In this document: one piece after another, positions 15,241-25,208 of the stretch
Layout: every line of letters starts with the position of its first letter
Numbering within the stretch: the stretch's first letter is position 1
Notes under the pieces: generated by a model
The model's database searches: none
What the model was told of the DNA's origin: nothing
What the model saw: only the letters and a program-made list of their open reading frames with translations
Assembly (NCBI GenBank): GCA_964631945.1
Contig: CAZWAY010000010.1
Location: forward strand, 1 to 64,000
Reading direction: 5' to 3'
DNA: 64,000 bases
Source of the DNA: JABFRZ01 sp964631945
GTDB taxonomy: Bacteria; Planctomycetota; UBA1135; GCA-002686595
Program-made: the position numbers and the translations under genes

Positions 15241-18200
15241 CTAGTCGGACTCGCCGGTCAGCATCCAGCCCGCCCAGTCCCGCGCAGGGTGCCCCTCGTT
15301 CCTCAGAGCCATCTTCGCGCTCCACAGCGCGCGCGCCTTGGGCTCCCGCTCGATCCAGACGCGTCGATAGAAATCGAGCATCAGCTCGCGCGTGGCTTCG
15401 TCGTCCACCTTCCAGAGGCTGGCGATCACGGTGCGCGCGCCCGCAATGTGCAAGGCCCTCTGCAGGCTGGCCACGCCCTGCCCAGCACTCTGGGCGCCGA
15501 TGCTCGTGTCGCAGGCCGAGAGCACGGCGAGTTCGCAGTTCGAGAGCCCCTGGCCGGCCAGTTCCTGGGCCGTGACGAGCCCCGCGTTCCGACCCAGCTC
15601 GTCGGGGCCGAGGTTCGCGCCGGCCAGGGCGAGCCCACACAGGACCATCGGGGATCCGCCGCTCACCTGCTCCCCCGTGCCGGCCCCCGGACCGAACGCC
15701 CGCGGCTGCTCGAGAGGTCCGGCGTCCGTGCCGGCGTCCGCCCCCGGCCGTGCGCGCGACGCCATCGAATCCAGCGCGAACCAGCCGTGCGTGGCCAGGT
15801 GCAGCCAGCGGGCCCGAGGGGCGAGATCCTCCAGCGAGGTGCGTGAGGCCTCCGGCCCCGTGAGCACGAAGCGCGTCGCGTCCTCGCCGAACGCGGCGCG
15901 GTACAGATCGGCGATCCCGCGCGCCTCGCGTTCGCTGCCGGGCAAGTCCGTGAAGCCGAGCTCCCACGCCGTCCCGCGCAACACGTCCACGCTGCCGGCC
16001 GATGCGGGCGCCAACGACCGCGACGGTGACTGCGGCTCACCTGGGCTGGCGGCCTCGATCGCCGCGCCGCGCCCAGCGGATGCGAACGCGGCTCCGCCCA
16101 TGACGAGCAGGGCTCCATCGGGGTCCAGCCGTTCGCGCGGCCAGAACAGCTCGCGCAACGAGGAGCGGAACTCGAGACGACGTCGCTCTCCGACGAGGCC
16201 TTCGCCCTCCGGCAAGGCATCCAGCGGCACGAGGTGCAAGACGTCGTCGAGGGCCACGATCCAGCGCTGGGTTCCCTCGAGGGCGGGCAGCAGCGGATCG
16301 AGCAGCAGATGCCGCAGGGCCTCCCCGCTCGCTCGCGGCGATCCGGTCCTGCCGGCTTGGGTGATCCCACGCTGAGCGCGGGAGTCGGTTGACGCACCGA
16401 GGTCCGACCGCCAGGCCTCCACCGCATGCGCGATGGCCTTCATCGGGCCGAGCTCGACTCTCGTCAGTCGGCCCTCGGACCTCACCACGAAGGCGAGCAG
16501 GCTGCGTGTCCCGATCGTGTCGCCCAGCGAGCCCTGCTCGAGCTGCCAGCGCGAGTACTGCCAGAAGGCGATCAGGGCCTCGTCCGGCGCCAATCCGCGC
16601 GACAGGGCCTCGACGGTTGGCTCTGCGAGGATCGCGCTCGCAGCGGGACTGGAATCGAGCTGGGCCGAGATCTCGCGCTCGACCTGATCGAGTGCGAGGC
16701 GCGCCTCCTGGAGCCGGTCGCGCCCCTCTCCGGCGCGAGCCCGGCGCACGAGCTCCTCGCTCGCGCTGCGCTGCCGCGCGCGCAGGCGTTCGACGTCGGC
16801 CCCGGACCCGAAGCCCTGGAGGAGCCTCGCGTCCACGAGTGCCACCGAGCGGGTGGCCTCGGCCAGCGCGAACGCCCGGCGCTCCAGCTCGGGACCGAGC
16901 GAACTCGCCTCGACCTGGGATGAGCTCCACAGCAGCATCGAGATCTCGGCCCCCGCCGCGGCGACGCGCCGTTCGAGCTCGCTCGCCGAGGAGACACCGC
17001 GGGTCTCGGCCATCAGCGCCTGGACGCCGCGCTCGATCTCCACGGCCAGGCGCCGCACTCCCTCGTCGTCGTTCGAGACCAGACTGATGGCGAGCAAGGT
17101 CCGGCGCACGGCCTGCAGATCCGGGTGATCCTCGGGAAGTCGGCTCGCGAGGAGGCCGTACACGCCTTGGCCGATCTCGCGCGCACGGGCCAGATCGCCG
17201 CTCAACAGGAGCAACCCGGCCAGGTTCGCGCGGGCGGCCAGCACCACGGGGTGATCGTCGGGGTGGGCGCGTGCGAGCGCCTCGACCACCTTCTCCTGGA
17301 GTTCGAGCGCACCCTCGGTCTCGCCGAGATCCACGAGGATCATGGCCAGGTTCGAGCGTGCGGCCTGGATGTCGGGGTTGTCGTCCGGCAGGGACGACAC
17401 CGCCAGCAGTTTTTCCAGCAGCGCGCGCGCACCAGCCCGGTCCTCGAGGCGGTACAGGGTCGTGGCCAGGTTGAGGCGGGCCATCTGCAGGTCGTACTGG
17501 TCGTCGGGCTGCGTGCGCGCGAAGGCCTCGAGCACGCTCTCCTGGAGCGCGCGCGCGCCGTGCAGGTCGCCGAGTTGCTCCATGGTGAGCGCGAGGTTCT
17601 GGCGGGCCTTCAAGAGGCTCGGGTGATCGGGCGGCAGCGTGCGCGTGAAGACCTCCAGGACCTTCTCCTCCAGCGCTCGGGCACCGTGCAGGTCGCCCAG
17701 CGCCTTCAGGGTGCCGGCCAGGCCCAGGCGCGCGCCCTGCAGGTCGGCGTGATCCTCGGGCAGGGCTCGCAGCTGCGCCTCCAGCACCTTCTCCCCCATC
17801 TCGCGGGCGCGCGTGAGGTCTCCCGCCAGCTGGGCGATCCCGGTCAGGTTGAACTGGGCCAGCACCAGGGACGGATGACCCTCCGGCAGGGTGCGCGACA
17901 GGACCTCGACCACCTTCTCCTGGAGCTCGCTCGCTCGTGGCAGGTCGCCGAGGGCGATGAGCGACACCGCCAGCCCTTGCCGCGCGAGCTGCAGGGCCGC
18001 GTGGTCGTCGGCCTGCGTCCGCGTGAGCGTGTCGACGACCTCCTCGTAGAGCGCGGCCGCCTCGTGGTACTCGCCGAGGACGTACAGGGTTCCCGCCAGG
18101 TTGATGCGCGCCTTCTGCAGATCCAGGTCGTCGGCCGACAGCGTCCGGGACATCACCTCGACCGTGTGCTCGAAGGCGACCCGCGCGGCCGGCAGATCGC

Positions 18201-19188
18201 CGAGGCCGCGCAGCGTGAGGGCGAAACTCATGCGCGCCCGCACCAGCTCCGGGTCTTCCTCGGGTCGGGTGGCCTCGAGCACCTCCAGGGCTCGGGCCTG
18301 GAGCGTCCGCGCCCGCGGGAGGTTCCCGAGCATCCCGCAGGTCGCGCCCAGGTTCAGACGCGCCTTCTGCAGCTCGGGGTCGTCGGGCGGGAGGGTGCGC
18401 TCGTAGACCTCCAGCACCTTTTCCTGGAGCACGAGCGCGTCCCGTAGTTCGCCCAGCTGGGCCAGGACGTTGGCGACTCCCATGCGCGCCGCTTGTCGCT
18501 CGGGATGGGCATCGGGGAGGACCCGTTCCCACAGCTGGTTCATGGCGCCCCAGGCCGAGCGAGCAGTGCGGAGGTCCTGCAAGGCGTCGCTCTCGAAGCC
18601 CAGCGTCCAGAGCGCTCTGCACACTCGCGTGCTGTCGCGCGCCCCGGGAATCGCCAGGGACTCGTCCACCGCCCGCGCCAGCAGCTCGCGCGCCGCCGCG
18701 GCGTCGCGCGTCGCCTGCGCCTGCTCGACGGCGTGCAGCAACGCCTCGGCCATGGCGAGCGTCTCGGGAGTCTCCGGTGCGCAGAGCGCGTGGAGCTCGA
18801 GCGCTCCCGTCTGCCCGGGGGCCGCCGCGGACACCTGGACCACGAGCTCGACTCCGGGCTCCACCTCGAGCGACACACACGGCACGGTCCCTCCGCCGGA
18901 GTCGTCGTCCTCGCCGAGGAGCGCGCCCCCGCCGTCCTGGACACGCAACGCGAGGTCGAGCTCGCTCGCACTCGTCCACAGGTAGAGCACGCCGCGCACC
19001 TCCGCGCGCAGGTTGACGCTCCGCGCGGAGCCTCGCCCCGACGCCACGGGATCCCCGGCCCGGATCTCCAGCGCGAGCGCGTCCCCGCAGCGGAGCTCGG
19101 GCACCTCGGATTGCGCCGAGGAGCGCGCGGAAGCGGCAAGGCTGGCGCTGACGACCAGTGCGAGCGTGACCCGCTGGAGACGAGCCAT
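15241..19188 (-). CDS. Secreted CHAT-domain peptidase-like protein with 12 TPR units
   Basis: This encodes 1315 residues, with AAGGGGGG close upstream of the ATG. It has a signal peptide (residues 1-25). A beta-rich PPC-like domain follows, with GVLYLWTSASELDLALRV and an acidic loop GEDDDSGGG. Then come twelve consecutive 42-residue tetratricopeptide units of kinesin-light-chain type, each starting near LPPDDPELQKARLNLA. The C-terminal part is a CHAT domain with the caspase-like dyad His1134 (LHLATHGWF) and Cys1226 (VLSACDTSIG), both intact. CHAT proteins are caspase relatives (the separase/HetF group), usually cytoplasmic; the signal peptide here implies export. Substrate and activator are unknown. 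It stands alone as a long transcription unit divergent from the glycan cluster. Confidence 0.85.
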   Translation of the reverse strand: MARLQRVTLALVVSASLAASARSSAQSEVPELRCGDALALEIRAGDPVASGRGSARSVNLRAEVRGVLYLWTSASELDLALRVQDGGGALLGEDDDSGGGTVPCVSLEVEPGVELVVQVSAAAPGQTGALELHALCAPETPETLAMAEALLHAVEQAQATRDAAAARELLARAVDESLAIPGARDSTRVCRALWTLGFESDALQDLRTARSAWGAMNQLWERVLPDAHPERQAARMGVANVLAQLGELRDALVLQEKVLEVYERTLPPDDPELQKARLNLGATCGMLGNLPRARTLQARALEVLEATRPEEDPELVRARMSFALTLRGLGDLPAARVAFEHTVEVMSRTLSADDLDLQKARINLAGTLYVLGEYHEAAALYEEVVDTLTRTQADDHAALQLARQGLAVSLIALGDLPRASELQEKVVEVLSRTLPEGHPSLVLAQFNLTGIAQLAGDLTRAREMGEKVLEAQLRALPEDHADLQGARLGLAGTLKALGDLHGARALEEKVLEVFTRTLPPDHPSLLKARQNLALTMEQLGDLHGARALQESVLEAFARTQPDDQYDLQMARLNLATTLYRLEDRAGARALLEKLLAVSSLPDDNPDIQAARSNLAMILVDLGETEGALELQEKVVEALARAHPDDHPVVLAARANLAGLLLLSGDLARAREIGQGVYGLLASRLPEDHPDLQAVRRTLLAISLVSNDDEGVRRLAVEIERGVQALMAETRGVSSASELERRVAAAGAEISMLLWSSSQVEASSLGPELERRAFALAEATRSVALVDARLLQGFGSGADVERLRARQRSASEELVRRARAGEGRDRLQEARLALDQVEREISAQLDSSPAASAILAEPTVEALSRGLAPDEALIAFWQYSRWQLEQGSLGDTIGTRSLLAFVVRSEGRLTRVELGPMKAIAHAVEAWRSDLGASTDSRAQRGITQAGRTGSPRASGEALRHLLLDPLLPALEGTQRWIVALDDVLHLVPLDALPEGEGLVGERRRLEFRSSLRELFWPRERLDPDGALLVMGGAAFASAGRGAAIEAASPGEPQSPSRSLAPASAGSVDVLRGTAWELGFTDLPGSEREARGIADLYRAAFGEDATRFVLTGPEASRTSLEDLAPRARWLHLATHGWFALDSMASRARPGADAGTDAGPLEQPRAFGPGAGTGEQVSGGSPMVLCGLALAGANLGPDELGRNAGLVTAQELAGQGLSNCELAVLSACDTSIGAQSAGQGVASLQRALHIAGARTVIASLWKVDDEATRELMLDFYRRVWIEREPKARALWSAKMALRNEGHPARDWAGWMLTGESD

Positions 19189-19280
19189 GAAGATCCCCCC
19201 TTCGACGGCCGACCGGAACGTCGAGATCCTACAGCGAGGGGCGCGGGCGCGGGGGGCGCGACTGCGCTCTCGGCCCCCGA

Positions 19281-21491
19281 ATGCCGAGCCGCACGGAGTG
19301 CGCCTCCTCCGGCGCCTTGTATGCTGGGCGCGCGTTGGCTCGGAAGGCGCGGGCCGTCTTGACCACTCTCGTGACTGAACCCTTGCGCCGAGGAGAGCGG
19401 GAGCCGGGCCCGGCGCGGCACGCCGAGGTCGCCGCGCTGCCGCTCGCGGCGGCCCTGACGCTGGTCGTGGCGCGCTGGCTGCCGGTGGAGTTCCGCTTCC
19501 GGCCCAACGCGCTCGGGATCGTCAGCCGCGCGACGCTGGCGGAGTATCCGCTCCAGCAGGAGATGTTCTGGCTGCTCTATGCGGCCGGCTTCGGCCTGCT
19601 GGCGGCGCTCGGGATCGGCGCCCTGCTGCGCCGGCGCGAGTGGAGTCCGGGCCGCGGGATCGCGCTCGAGGCCCTGGCCGTCCTGGTGCTGGCCGTGCTG
19701 CTCTTCCTGCCGCGCGGCTTCGCGCCGCTCGCGCTGGTCCTGGTGGCCGCAATCGCCGCGCTGGCGCGCTGGCCGGCGCTCTCGAGCACGCGCCCGATCC
19801 CGCCGGGCGAGCGCGCGCAGTCCTCGCCGCGGCGCGGCCCGGCCTGGCGCGCGGCCTGGCTCGCCGTGCTCGTCGTGATCGCGCTCGGCATGAGCGCGAC
19901 GCTGCCCGTCCAGCTCTGGCACGTCCTGGCGCGGACGCCCGACGCCCTGCTCACGACCGACAACTGGGGCTTCCACGCCGAGATCGGGCAGCACCTGGCT
20001 TGCGCCGACGCCTTGCGCGCGGGACGCATGCAGGGGCGCGACTTCTTCTCGCTGTACGGCCCGTACCTCGACCTCGTGCTGGTCGGGCTGTGGCAGCTGT
20101 GCGGGCGCTCGATCGCGTCGGCGAACCTGTACGCGGCGGGCGTGTTCGCGGCCGGCTACCTGGGCGCCCTGTGCGCTTGCTGGGTGCTGTGCAAGCGGAA
20201 GTGGGTCGCCCTGGCGCTGATCCCGCTCGCTCCACCGATCAACCTGCGCTTCGGCATGGGACTGTTCGCGCTGTCGTCGCTGGTGCCGTGGGTGCGCGGC
20301 GGCGCGCGCGCCTGGTGTGGAGCGGCGGGCCTGCTGGGCGGACTCGCGCTGCTCTACAGCCAGGAGTTCGGGCTGGCGTTCCTGCTGACGGCCGCGCTCG
20401 CCTTCCTGGTGCGCGGCGACGGACGCGCGCTCGCGTGGTTCGCCGCCGGCCTGGCGGTCGCCGTCGCGCCGCTCGTGGTCTGGTACGCGTCGCAGGACGC
20501 GCTCGGGCCGCTGCTCGCCAACATGGCGGCGTATCCGTCGTGGGTGGCGGCGGGCTACGCCAAGCACCCGTTCCCCGCGCTGCTGCCCGCGCTGCCCATC
20601 GGGCTCGGGAGCGCGAGCACGGACGACGCGCTGACGCTGCGGATGGCGTACGTGCTGCCGGCGGTGTGCGTGGGGACGCTGGCCCTGTGCGTGGGCGTCG
20701 CGCGCCTCGAGCTCGCGCGCCTCTGGCGCCTTCCCCTGGAGCTGCGCAGCGCCTGGCGCGCCGCGCCCGAGGTGCTGCTCTTGGCGTTGCTGGCCTTCTA
20801 CGGCTTCGTGTCCTTCCGCAGCGCGCTCGGGCGCAGCGACGCGCTGCACATCGCGGGCGTGGCCGGGGCGCCGACCCTGCTGCTGGTCCTCGCGCTCGAG
20901 CGGACGCTGCCGTTCCTCGGCACGCCGGGCCTGCGCGCGCTCGGCCTGTGGCGCATCCTGCTGGTCTACTCGCTGGCCTGGTTCGGCGTCCTGCCGCAGT
21001 CGGCGCCGTCCTTCGCGACCCTGGGCGCGAACGCGCGCGACGCCTGGCGGGCCGTCACGGGACAGCTCGAGCCGCCGCGCGGCAGCGTGCGCGTCAACGA
21101 GGTGGCCGAGTGGATCCGCAGCCACACCACGCCGGAGGACCGGGTCAGCTTCGTCCCGGCCGGCGCCGGCTACCTCTACCTCACCGAGCGGCGCGAGCCG
21201 TCGCGCTTCCTGCTCAGCAGCCAGATGGTCACGGACGCGCACCGCGCCGAGGCCCTGGCGGCCCTGCAGCGCACGCCGCCGCGCTACGTCGTGTTCGATC
21301 CGAACGCGCTGCGCGTGGACGGCATTCCCGACCTGGTCGTGCTCGGGCCGGCGCTGTCGGACTGGTTGGCGCGCCACTACGAGCGCGAAACGACCATCCG
21401 CGGCGTCGAGATCCGGCGCCGGAAGGTGGCGGGAAGCCCGGGGACCGTGCCCGGAACGCGCGCACCGGAACCCGATCCCGCGCCGAAGTAG
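19281..21491 (+). CDS. Polytopic GT-C-like membrane protein
   Basis: This encodes up to 736 residues from the ATG at 19281; internal TTG and GTG codons around residues 27-32 are possible later starts because the first 45 residues are not conserved-looking. About 12 hydrophobic helices can be seen. A conserved-looking loop, TTDNWGFHAEIGQHLA then GRDFFSLYGPYLDLVL, resembles the first luminal loop of GT-C transferases, though I cannot assign a substrate. A soluble C-terminal domain of about 130 residues follows the last helix. It is the first rightward gene of a putative surface-glycan cluster. Confidence 0.65.
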   Translation: MPSRTECASSGALYAGRALARKARAVLTTLVTEPLRRGEREPGPARHAEVAALPLAAALTLVVARWLPVEFRFRPNALGIVSRATLAEYPLQQEMFWLLYAAGFGLLAALGIGALLRRREWSPGRGIALEALAVLVLAVLLFLPRGFAPLALVLVAAIAALARWPALSSTRPIPPGERAQSSPRRGPAWRAAWLAVLVVIALGMSATLPVQLWHVLARTPDALLTTDNWGFHAEIGQHLACADALRAGRMQGRDFFSLYGPYLDLVLVGLWQLCGRSIASANLYAAGVFAAGYLGALCACWVLCKRKWVALALIPLAPPINLRFGMGLFALSSLVPWVRGGARAWCGAAGLLGGLALLYSQEFGLAFLLTAALAFLVRGDGRALAWFAAGLAVAVAPLVVWYASQDALGPLLANMAAYPSWVAAGYAKHPFPALLPALPIGLGSASTDDALTLRMAYVLPAVCVGTLALCVGVARLELARLWRLPLELRSAWRAAPEVLLLALLAFYGFVSFRSALGRSDALHIAGVAGAPTLLLVLALERTLPFLGTPGLRALGLWRILLVYSLAWFGVLPQSAPSFATLGANARDAWRAVTGQLEPPRGSVRVNEVAEWIRSHTTPEDRVSFVPAGAGYLYLTERREPSRFLLSSQMVTDAHRAEALAALQRTPPRYVVFDPNALRVDGIPDLVVLGPALSDWLARHYERETTIRGVEIRRRKVAGSPGTVPGTRAPEPDPAPK

Positions 21492-21586
21492 GATGCGGAC
21501 TCCGGACCCGCGCCTCGATTGCCGAGGTAGGACGCGCCCCGCCCGTGTCCCCTCGGCCGCGCCCGCGCCGGTCGGCTAGCCCCAGC

Positions 21587-22855
21587 ATGCGTCCCGCCCG
21601 CCCGAACAAGCGCTACCGCCAGGCCCTCGCGATCGACCGCCACGTGGGCGGCTTCCTGTGCGGGCTGCTGGTGGCGCTGAAGCCGATCCTGCGCCGCGCG
21701 GCGCGCGCGCAGCCGCCGGAGGAGGTGCGCCGCATCCTGCTGCTCAAGATGTGGGGCATGGGCAGCATCGTGCTCGTGTCCTCGATCTTCCGCGAGCTGC
21801 GCCGGCGCTACCCGAACGCGAGCATCGACGTCATCACGCTGCACGAGAACCTGGCGCTGCTCGGGCTGTACCCCGAGATCGAGCGCAAGCACTCGCTGGA
21901 TCTCTCGCGCGGCGTGCTCTCGTTCCTGGGCCAGACGCTGGCGATGCTGGTGCGCCTGCGGCGCGAGCGCTACGACCTCTTGCTCGACCTGGAGTTCTTC
22001 ACGCGCTTCTCGGCGCTGTTCTCGTTCCTGGCCGGCGCGCGGCTCACGCACGGCTTCAGCGCCAAGTCGCAGGCGCGCGGGCGGCTGCACGACGTCGAGG
22101 TGCCGTTCAATTCCTACCAGCACGTGGCCGTCAACTTCCTGAGCCTGGTGCGCGGCGCGGCCATGGAGCCCTCGCCGCGCGACGAGGTCCTCGGCCAGCC
22201 GGCGCTGCCGCTGCTGGTGCCGCCGGCCGAGGCCTGGGAGCGCTGCCGGGCCGCGCTGGAGGCCGACCCGGCGCACCAGCGCGGGCGCGCGCTGGTGGTG
22301 ATCAATCCGAACGCGGGCGACATGGCGCTCGAGCGCCGCTGGCCGGCCGAGCGCGTGGTCGAGCTCCTGCGCGAGCTCGCGCGCGAACCGCTCGACCTGG
22401 TGCTGACGGGCTCGCCGGGCGAGCGCGCCCACGTCGAGTCGATCGTGGACGCCAGCGGCCTCGTCGGACGGCTGGTGAACCTGGCCGGGCGCATCTCGAT
22501 CCCCGAGCTGATCGCGCTGTTCGCGCACGCGCGCGTGGTCGTCAGCAACGACAGCGGTCCGCTGCACCTCGCGGCCGCGGCCGGCGCGGACACCGTGGCG
22601 ATCTTCGGGCCAGAGACGCCGGTCCTGTACGGCCCGCTCGTGGCGCGCGTCGGCCAGTGCCACTCCGTGCACTACCGCGCGCTGGCCTGCTCGCCGTGCA
22701 TGTTCGTGCACGACAACAAGGAGCTCGCCTGCTGGTTCGCGCAGGCCGTGTGCCTGACGGGGATCGAGCCGCGCGCGGTGCTGGAGTCGGTGCACGCGCG
22801 CCTGGCCGAGCCCCGGGCCAGCGGCGCGGCCCGCGGAGCCACGAGCGGATCGTGA
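21587..22855 (+). CDS. GT9-family (heptosyltransferase-like) glycosyltransferase
   Basis: This 422-residue cytoplasmic GT-B enzyme resembles ADP-heptose:LPS heptosyltransferases. Visible landmarks are RRILLLKMWGMGSIVLVSS at the start, an N-terminal Rossmann-like half, and VVINPNAGDMALERRWPAE at the second half. The nucleotide-sugar motif is SNDSGPLHLAAAAGADTVAI followed by FGPETPVLYGP, the DSGPxH signature of family GT9. It likely adds a sugar during lipopolysaccharide or other glycan assembly. The cysteine-rich stretch ALACSPCMFVHDNKELACW near the C-terminus is usual for the family. The gene overlaps the following methyltransferase by GTGA. Confidence 0.88.
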   Translation: MRPARPNKRYRQALAIDRHVGGFLCGLLVALKPILRRAARAQPPEEVRRILLLKMWGMGSIVLVSSIFRELRRRYPNASIDVITLHENLALLGLYPEIERKHSLDLSRGVLSFLGQTLAMLVRLRRERYDLLLDLEFFTRFSALFSFLAGARLTHGFSAKSQARGRLHDVEVPFNSYQHVAVNFLSLVRGAAMEPSPRDEVLGQPALPLLVPPAEAWERCRAALEADPAHQRGRALVVINPNAGDMALERRWPAERVVELLRELAREPLDLVLTGSPGERAHVESIVDASGLVGRLVNLAGRISIPELIALFAHARVVVSNDSGPLHLAAAAGADTVAIFGPETPVLYGPLVARVGQCHSVHYRALACSPCMFVHDNKELACWFAQAVCLTGIEPRAVLESVHARLAEPRASGAARGATSGS

Positions 22856-23709
22856 GCGCAGCGCCCGAGCGTTGCCCCGCCTGCGACCTCGCGCCGCGCT
22901 CGGCCGGGCTGGTGCGCGGTCCGAGCACCTGGGTCCGGTGCCCGCTCTGCCGCAGCCTGTGGCAGCGGCCCTTCCCGGACGAGGCGCGCCTGGCGGAGAT
23001 CTACGGCACCGGCTACCTGGAGCGCTGGGGCATCGACGGCCCGGCCCAGCTGGCCGCGGTGCGCGCGATGAAGGCCGCGACCTATCGCTCGTTCCTGGCG
23101 CGCGTCGCGCGGCACCGCACGGGCGGCGCGCTGCTGGACGTCGGCTGCGCGCTCGGGTTCCTGCTGGGCGAGGCGCGGGCCGCGGGGTTCGAGCCCTACG
23201 GAGTGGATCGCAACGCCAGCGCGATCGAGCGCGCGCGGGCCGAGTTCGGCGAGCGCGTGCAGGCCCTCGATCTGGCCGAGAACCCCTTCCCGGGCGTGGC
23301 CTTCGCGGCCGTGACGCTGGTCGACGTGCTCGAGCACGTGCCCGATCCCGCCGCGCTGCTGGCCGCCGTGGCGCCGCGCCTGGAGCCGGAGGGCGTGCTG
23401 GCGCTGCTCCTGCCGAACGCCGCCAGCCTGACGGCGCGCCTGTTCGGCGGCGCGTGGCCGCACCTGGCCGAGGAGCACCTGTGGCTGTGGACGCCGCGCG
23501 GGCTCGAGGGCTTCCTGCGACGTCAGGGCTGGCGCGTGCTCGAGACGCACACGGGCGTGCGCAAGTCGTTCACCGCGCGCTACCTCGCCTCCTACCGGCG
23601 CGCGCTGGGCGCCTGGTCGCCGCCGGGGCTCGCCCTGCTCGGCGGGCTGCGCTTCCCGCTCGCGACCGGCGAGATGATCGTGGTGGCCCGGCCCGAGCGC
23701 GCGGCGTGA
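22852..23709 (+). CDS. SAM-dependent methyltransferase with N-terminal zinc-ribbon
   Basis: This encodes 285 residues from a GTG that overlaps the GT9 stop. The N-terminus has two CxxC pairs (ERCPACDLA and VRCPLCRSLW), likely a zinc ribbon. The class I methyltransferase core follows: LLDVGCALGFLLGEARAAGF (SAM-binding glycine loop), an acidic strand end YGVDRN, and VTLVDVLEHVPDPAALL, typical of the Methyltransf_23 group. Such proteins are frequent in O-antigen and exopolysaccharide clusters, where they modify sugars. The stop overlaps the next start (GTGA), so it belongs to the same operon as its neighbours. Confidence 0.85.
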   Translation: MSAAPERCPACDLAPRSAGLVRGPSTWVRCPLCRSLWQRPFPDEARLAEIYGTGYLERWGIDGPAQLAAVRAMKAATYRSFLARVARHRTGGALLDVGCALGFLLGEARAAGFEPYGVDRNASAIERARAEFGERVQALDLAENPFPGVAFAAVTLVDVLEHVPDPAALLAAVAPRLEPEGVLALLLPNAASLTARLFGGAWPHLAEEHLWLWTPRGLEGFLRRQGWRVLETHTGVRKSFTARYLASYRRALGAWSPPGLALLGGLRFPLATGEMIVVARPERAA

Positions 23710-25130
23710 GCGCGGGCTCGACCATGCCCTTGCCGCCCGTGCCGCCCGCTCCGGAGGTGCCGGACAGCGCGCGCCAGCTGCCGCTGTGGCCCGGGCTCGC
23801 GGCCGCCGCGCTGGCCGCGCTCGTGTTCCTCTTGCTGGCCGGCCGCGGCACGCTGCGCTTCGAGCGCTCGGCCTATCCGCACCACCTGCTGATCGCGGAT
23901 GCGTGGCTGCACGGCCAGCTGCACGTGCGCGAGGAGGTGCTGCGCGAGCTGTCGAGCGACTTCTACGGCGAGCTGCGCGCGCGCGCGGAGGCGCGCCAGG
24001 CGGCGCTCGGCGGACGCCTCAGCCCGGGAGACTGGCAACGCATCCGCGCGCGCACCCGCGCACCGGTGCTGCACGACTGGTCGGTCGTGGACGGCCGGCA
24101 CTACGGCTACTTCGGGCCCATGCCGGCGCTGCTGCTCGTGCCGCTCGTGGCCCTGTGGGGGCTCGCGGCGAGCGACGTGCTGCTCTCGTGCCTGCTGGGC
24201 GCGGGCACGGTGTTCTGGAGCTACCTGATGCTGCGCGAGCTGCGCCGGCGCGGGTTCCTCGAGCTCACGAGCGCGGCCGGCGTGGCGCTGGCGCTGCTGC
24301 TCGGGTTCGGCACGGTGCACCTCTACCTGACCGTGCTGGCGCACGTCTGGTTCCTGTCGCAGGTCGTGGCGACGTTCTTCCTGACGCTCGCGCTGGTGTG
24401 CGTCCTGCGCGCGGACCTGGGGCCGCGCTGGGCCCTGGCGGCCGGCGCGGCGCTGGCGGCCTCGTTCCTGGCGCGCCAGTCGGAACTCGCCACGCTGCCG
24501 TTCTTCGCGTGGGCGCTGTACGCGGCCAGTCGCCCGGTGGCGGAACACCCACGGCCGCGCGGCCTGCGGCTCGCGCTCGCCTTCGCGCTGCCGCTCGTGC
24601 TGGCCGGGCTCGGCCTGCTGGCCTTCAACCAGGCGCGCTTCGGCGGCGTGCTGGAGGACGGCCTGCGCCAGCAGCTCGCGAGCGGCGCCAATCCGCGCTT
24701 CATCGCCGACTACCGCGCGCACGGCGTCTTCAGCCTGCACTGGGTGCCGCGCAACCTGTGGCACTACTTCGTGAACCCGCTGCTGCGGCGGCTCCCGGAC
24801 GGGACGCTGAGCTTCGATCCGGACGGGAACAGCCTGTTCCTCGTCTCGCCGGCGCTCGTGTACCTGTTCCCGGCGCTGCGCGCGCGCGGCGCGTGGGTCA
24901 GGGCCGCCTGGGCGGGCTGCGCCGGCGTGATGGTCGTGCTGCTGACCTTCTTCGGCACCGGCTGGTTCGGCTTCGGCAACCGCTACCTGCTCGACCTCTT
25001 GCCGCTGGCGATGCTGCTCGTCGCGGCCGGAATGCGCGGGCGTCTGACGCGCCCGGCGCTGGCGCTGATCGCGGCCAGCGTGGCGATCAACGTCTGGGGC
25101 CTGTACCGCTTCACCCTCGAGGCGGGCTAG
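23706..25130 (+). CDS. Polytopic membrane protein of the glycan cluster
   Basis: This encodes 474 residues if started at the GTG overlapping the previous stop; an ATG at 23724 is the alternative. About ten hydrophobic helices are visible. A soluble loop after the first helix contains a RFERSAYPHHLLIADAWLHG motif and VVDGRHYGYFGPMPALLLVP. A late loop contains FGTGWFGFGNRYLLDLLPL, which recalls GT-C membrane transferases acting with polyprenyl-linked sugars. The position at the end of the GT9-methyltransferase operon supports a role in envelope glycan transfer, with substrate unknown. Confidence 0.65.
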   Translation: MSAGSTMPLPPVPPAPEVPDSARQLPLWPGLAAAALAALVFLLLAGRGTLRFERSAYPHHLLIADAWLHGQLHVREEVLRELSSDFYGELRARAEARQAALGGRLSPGDWQRIRARTRAPVLHDWSVVDGRHYGYFGPMPALLLVPLVALWGLAASDVLLSCLLGAGTVFWSYLMLRELRRRGFLELTSAAGVALALLLGFGTVHLYLTVLAHVWFLSQVVATFFLTLALVCVLRADLGPRWALAAGAALAASFLARQSELATLPFFAWALYAASRPVAEHPRPRGLRLALAFALPLVLAGLGLLAFNQARFGGVLEDGLRQQLASGANPRFIADYRAHGVFSLHWVPRNLWHYFVNPLLRRLPDGTLSFDPDGNSLFLVSPALVYLFPALRARGAWVRAAWAGCAGVMVVLLTFFGTGWFGFGNRYLLDLLPLAMLLVAAGMRGRLTRPALALIAASVAINVWGLYRFTLEAG

Positions 25131-25208
25131 TCGGGAGCTGGCGGCTGCCGGCCCGCTGGAGCGGATCGGGCCGGGCGGCTACGCTGCGGAGCCCAGGAAG
25201 GAAACCGC

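Noticed and set aside
18540..21377. Very long minus-strand frame (945 codons) across the CHAT start and the GT-C gene
   Set aside because: It covers two well-supported genes in other frames, and its composition (Arg, Gln, Ala, His) is typical of a shadow frame.
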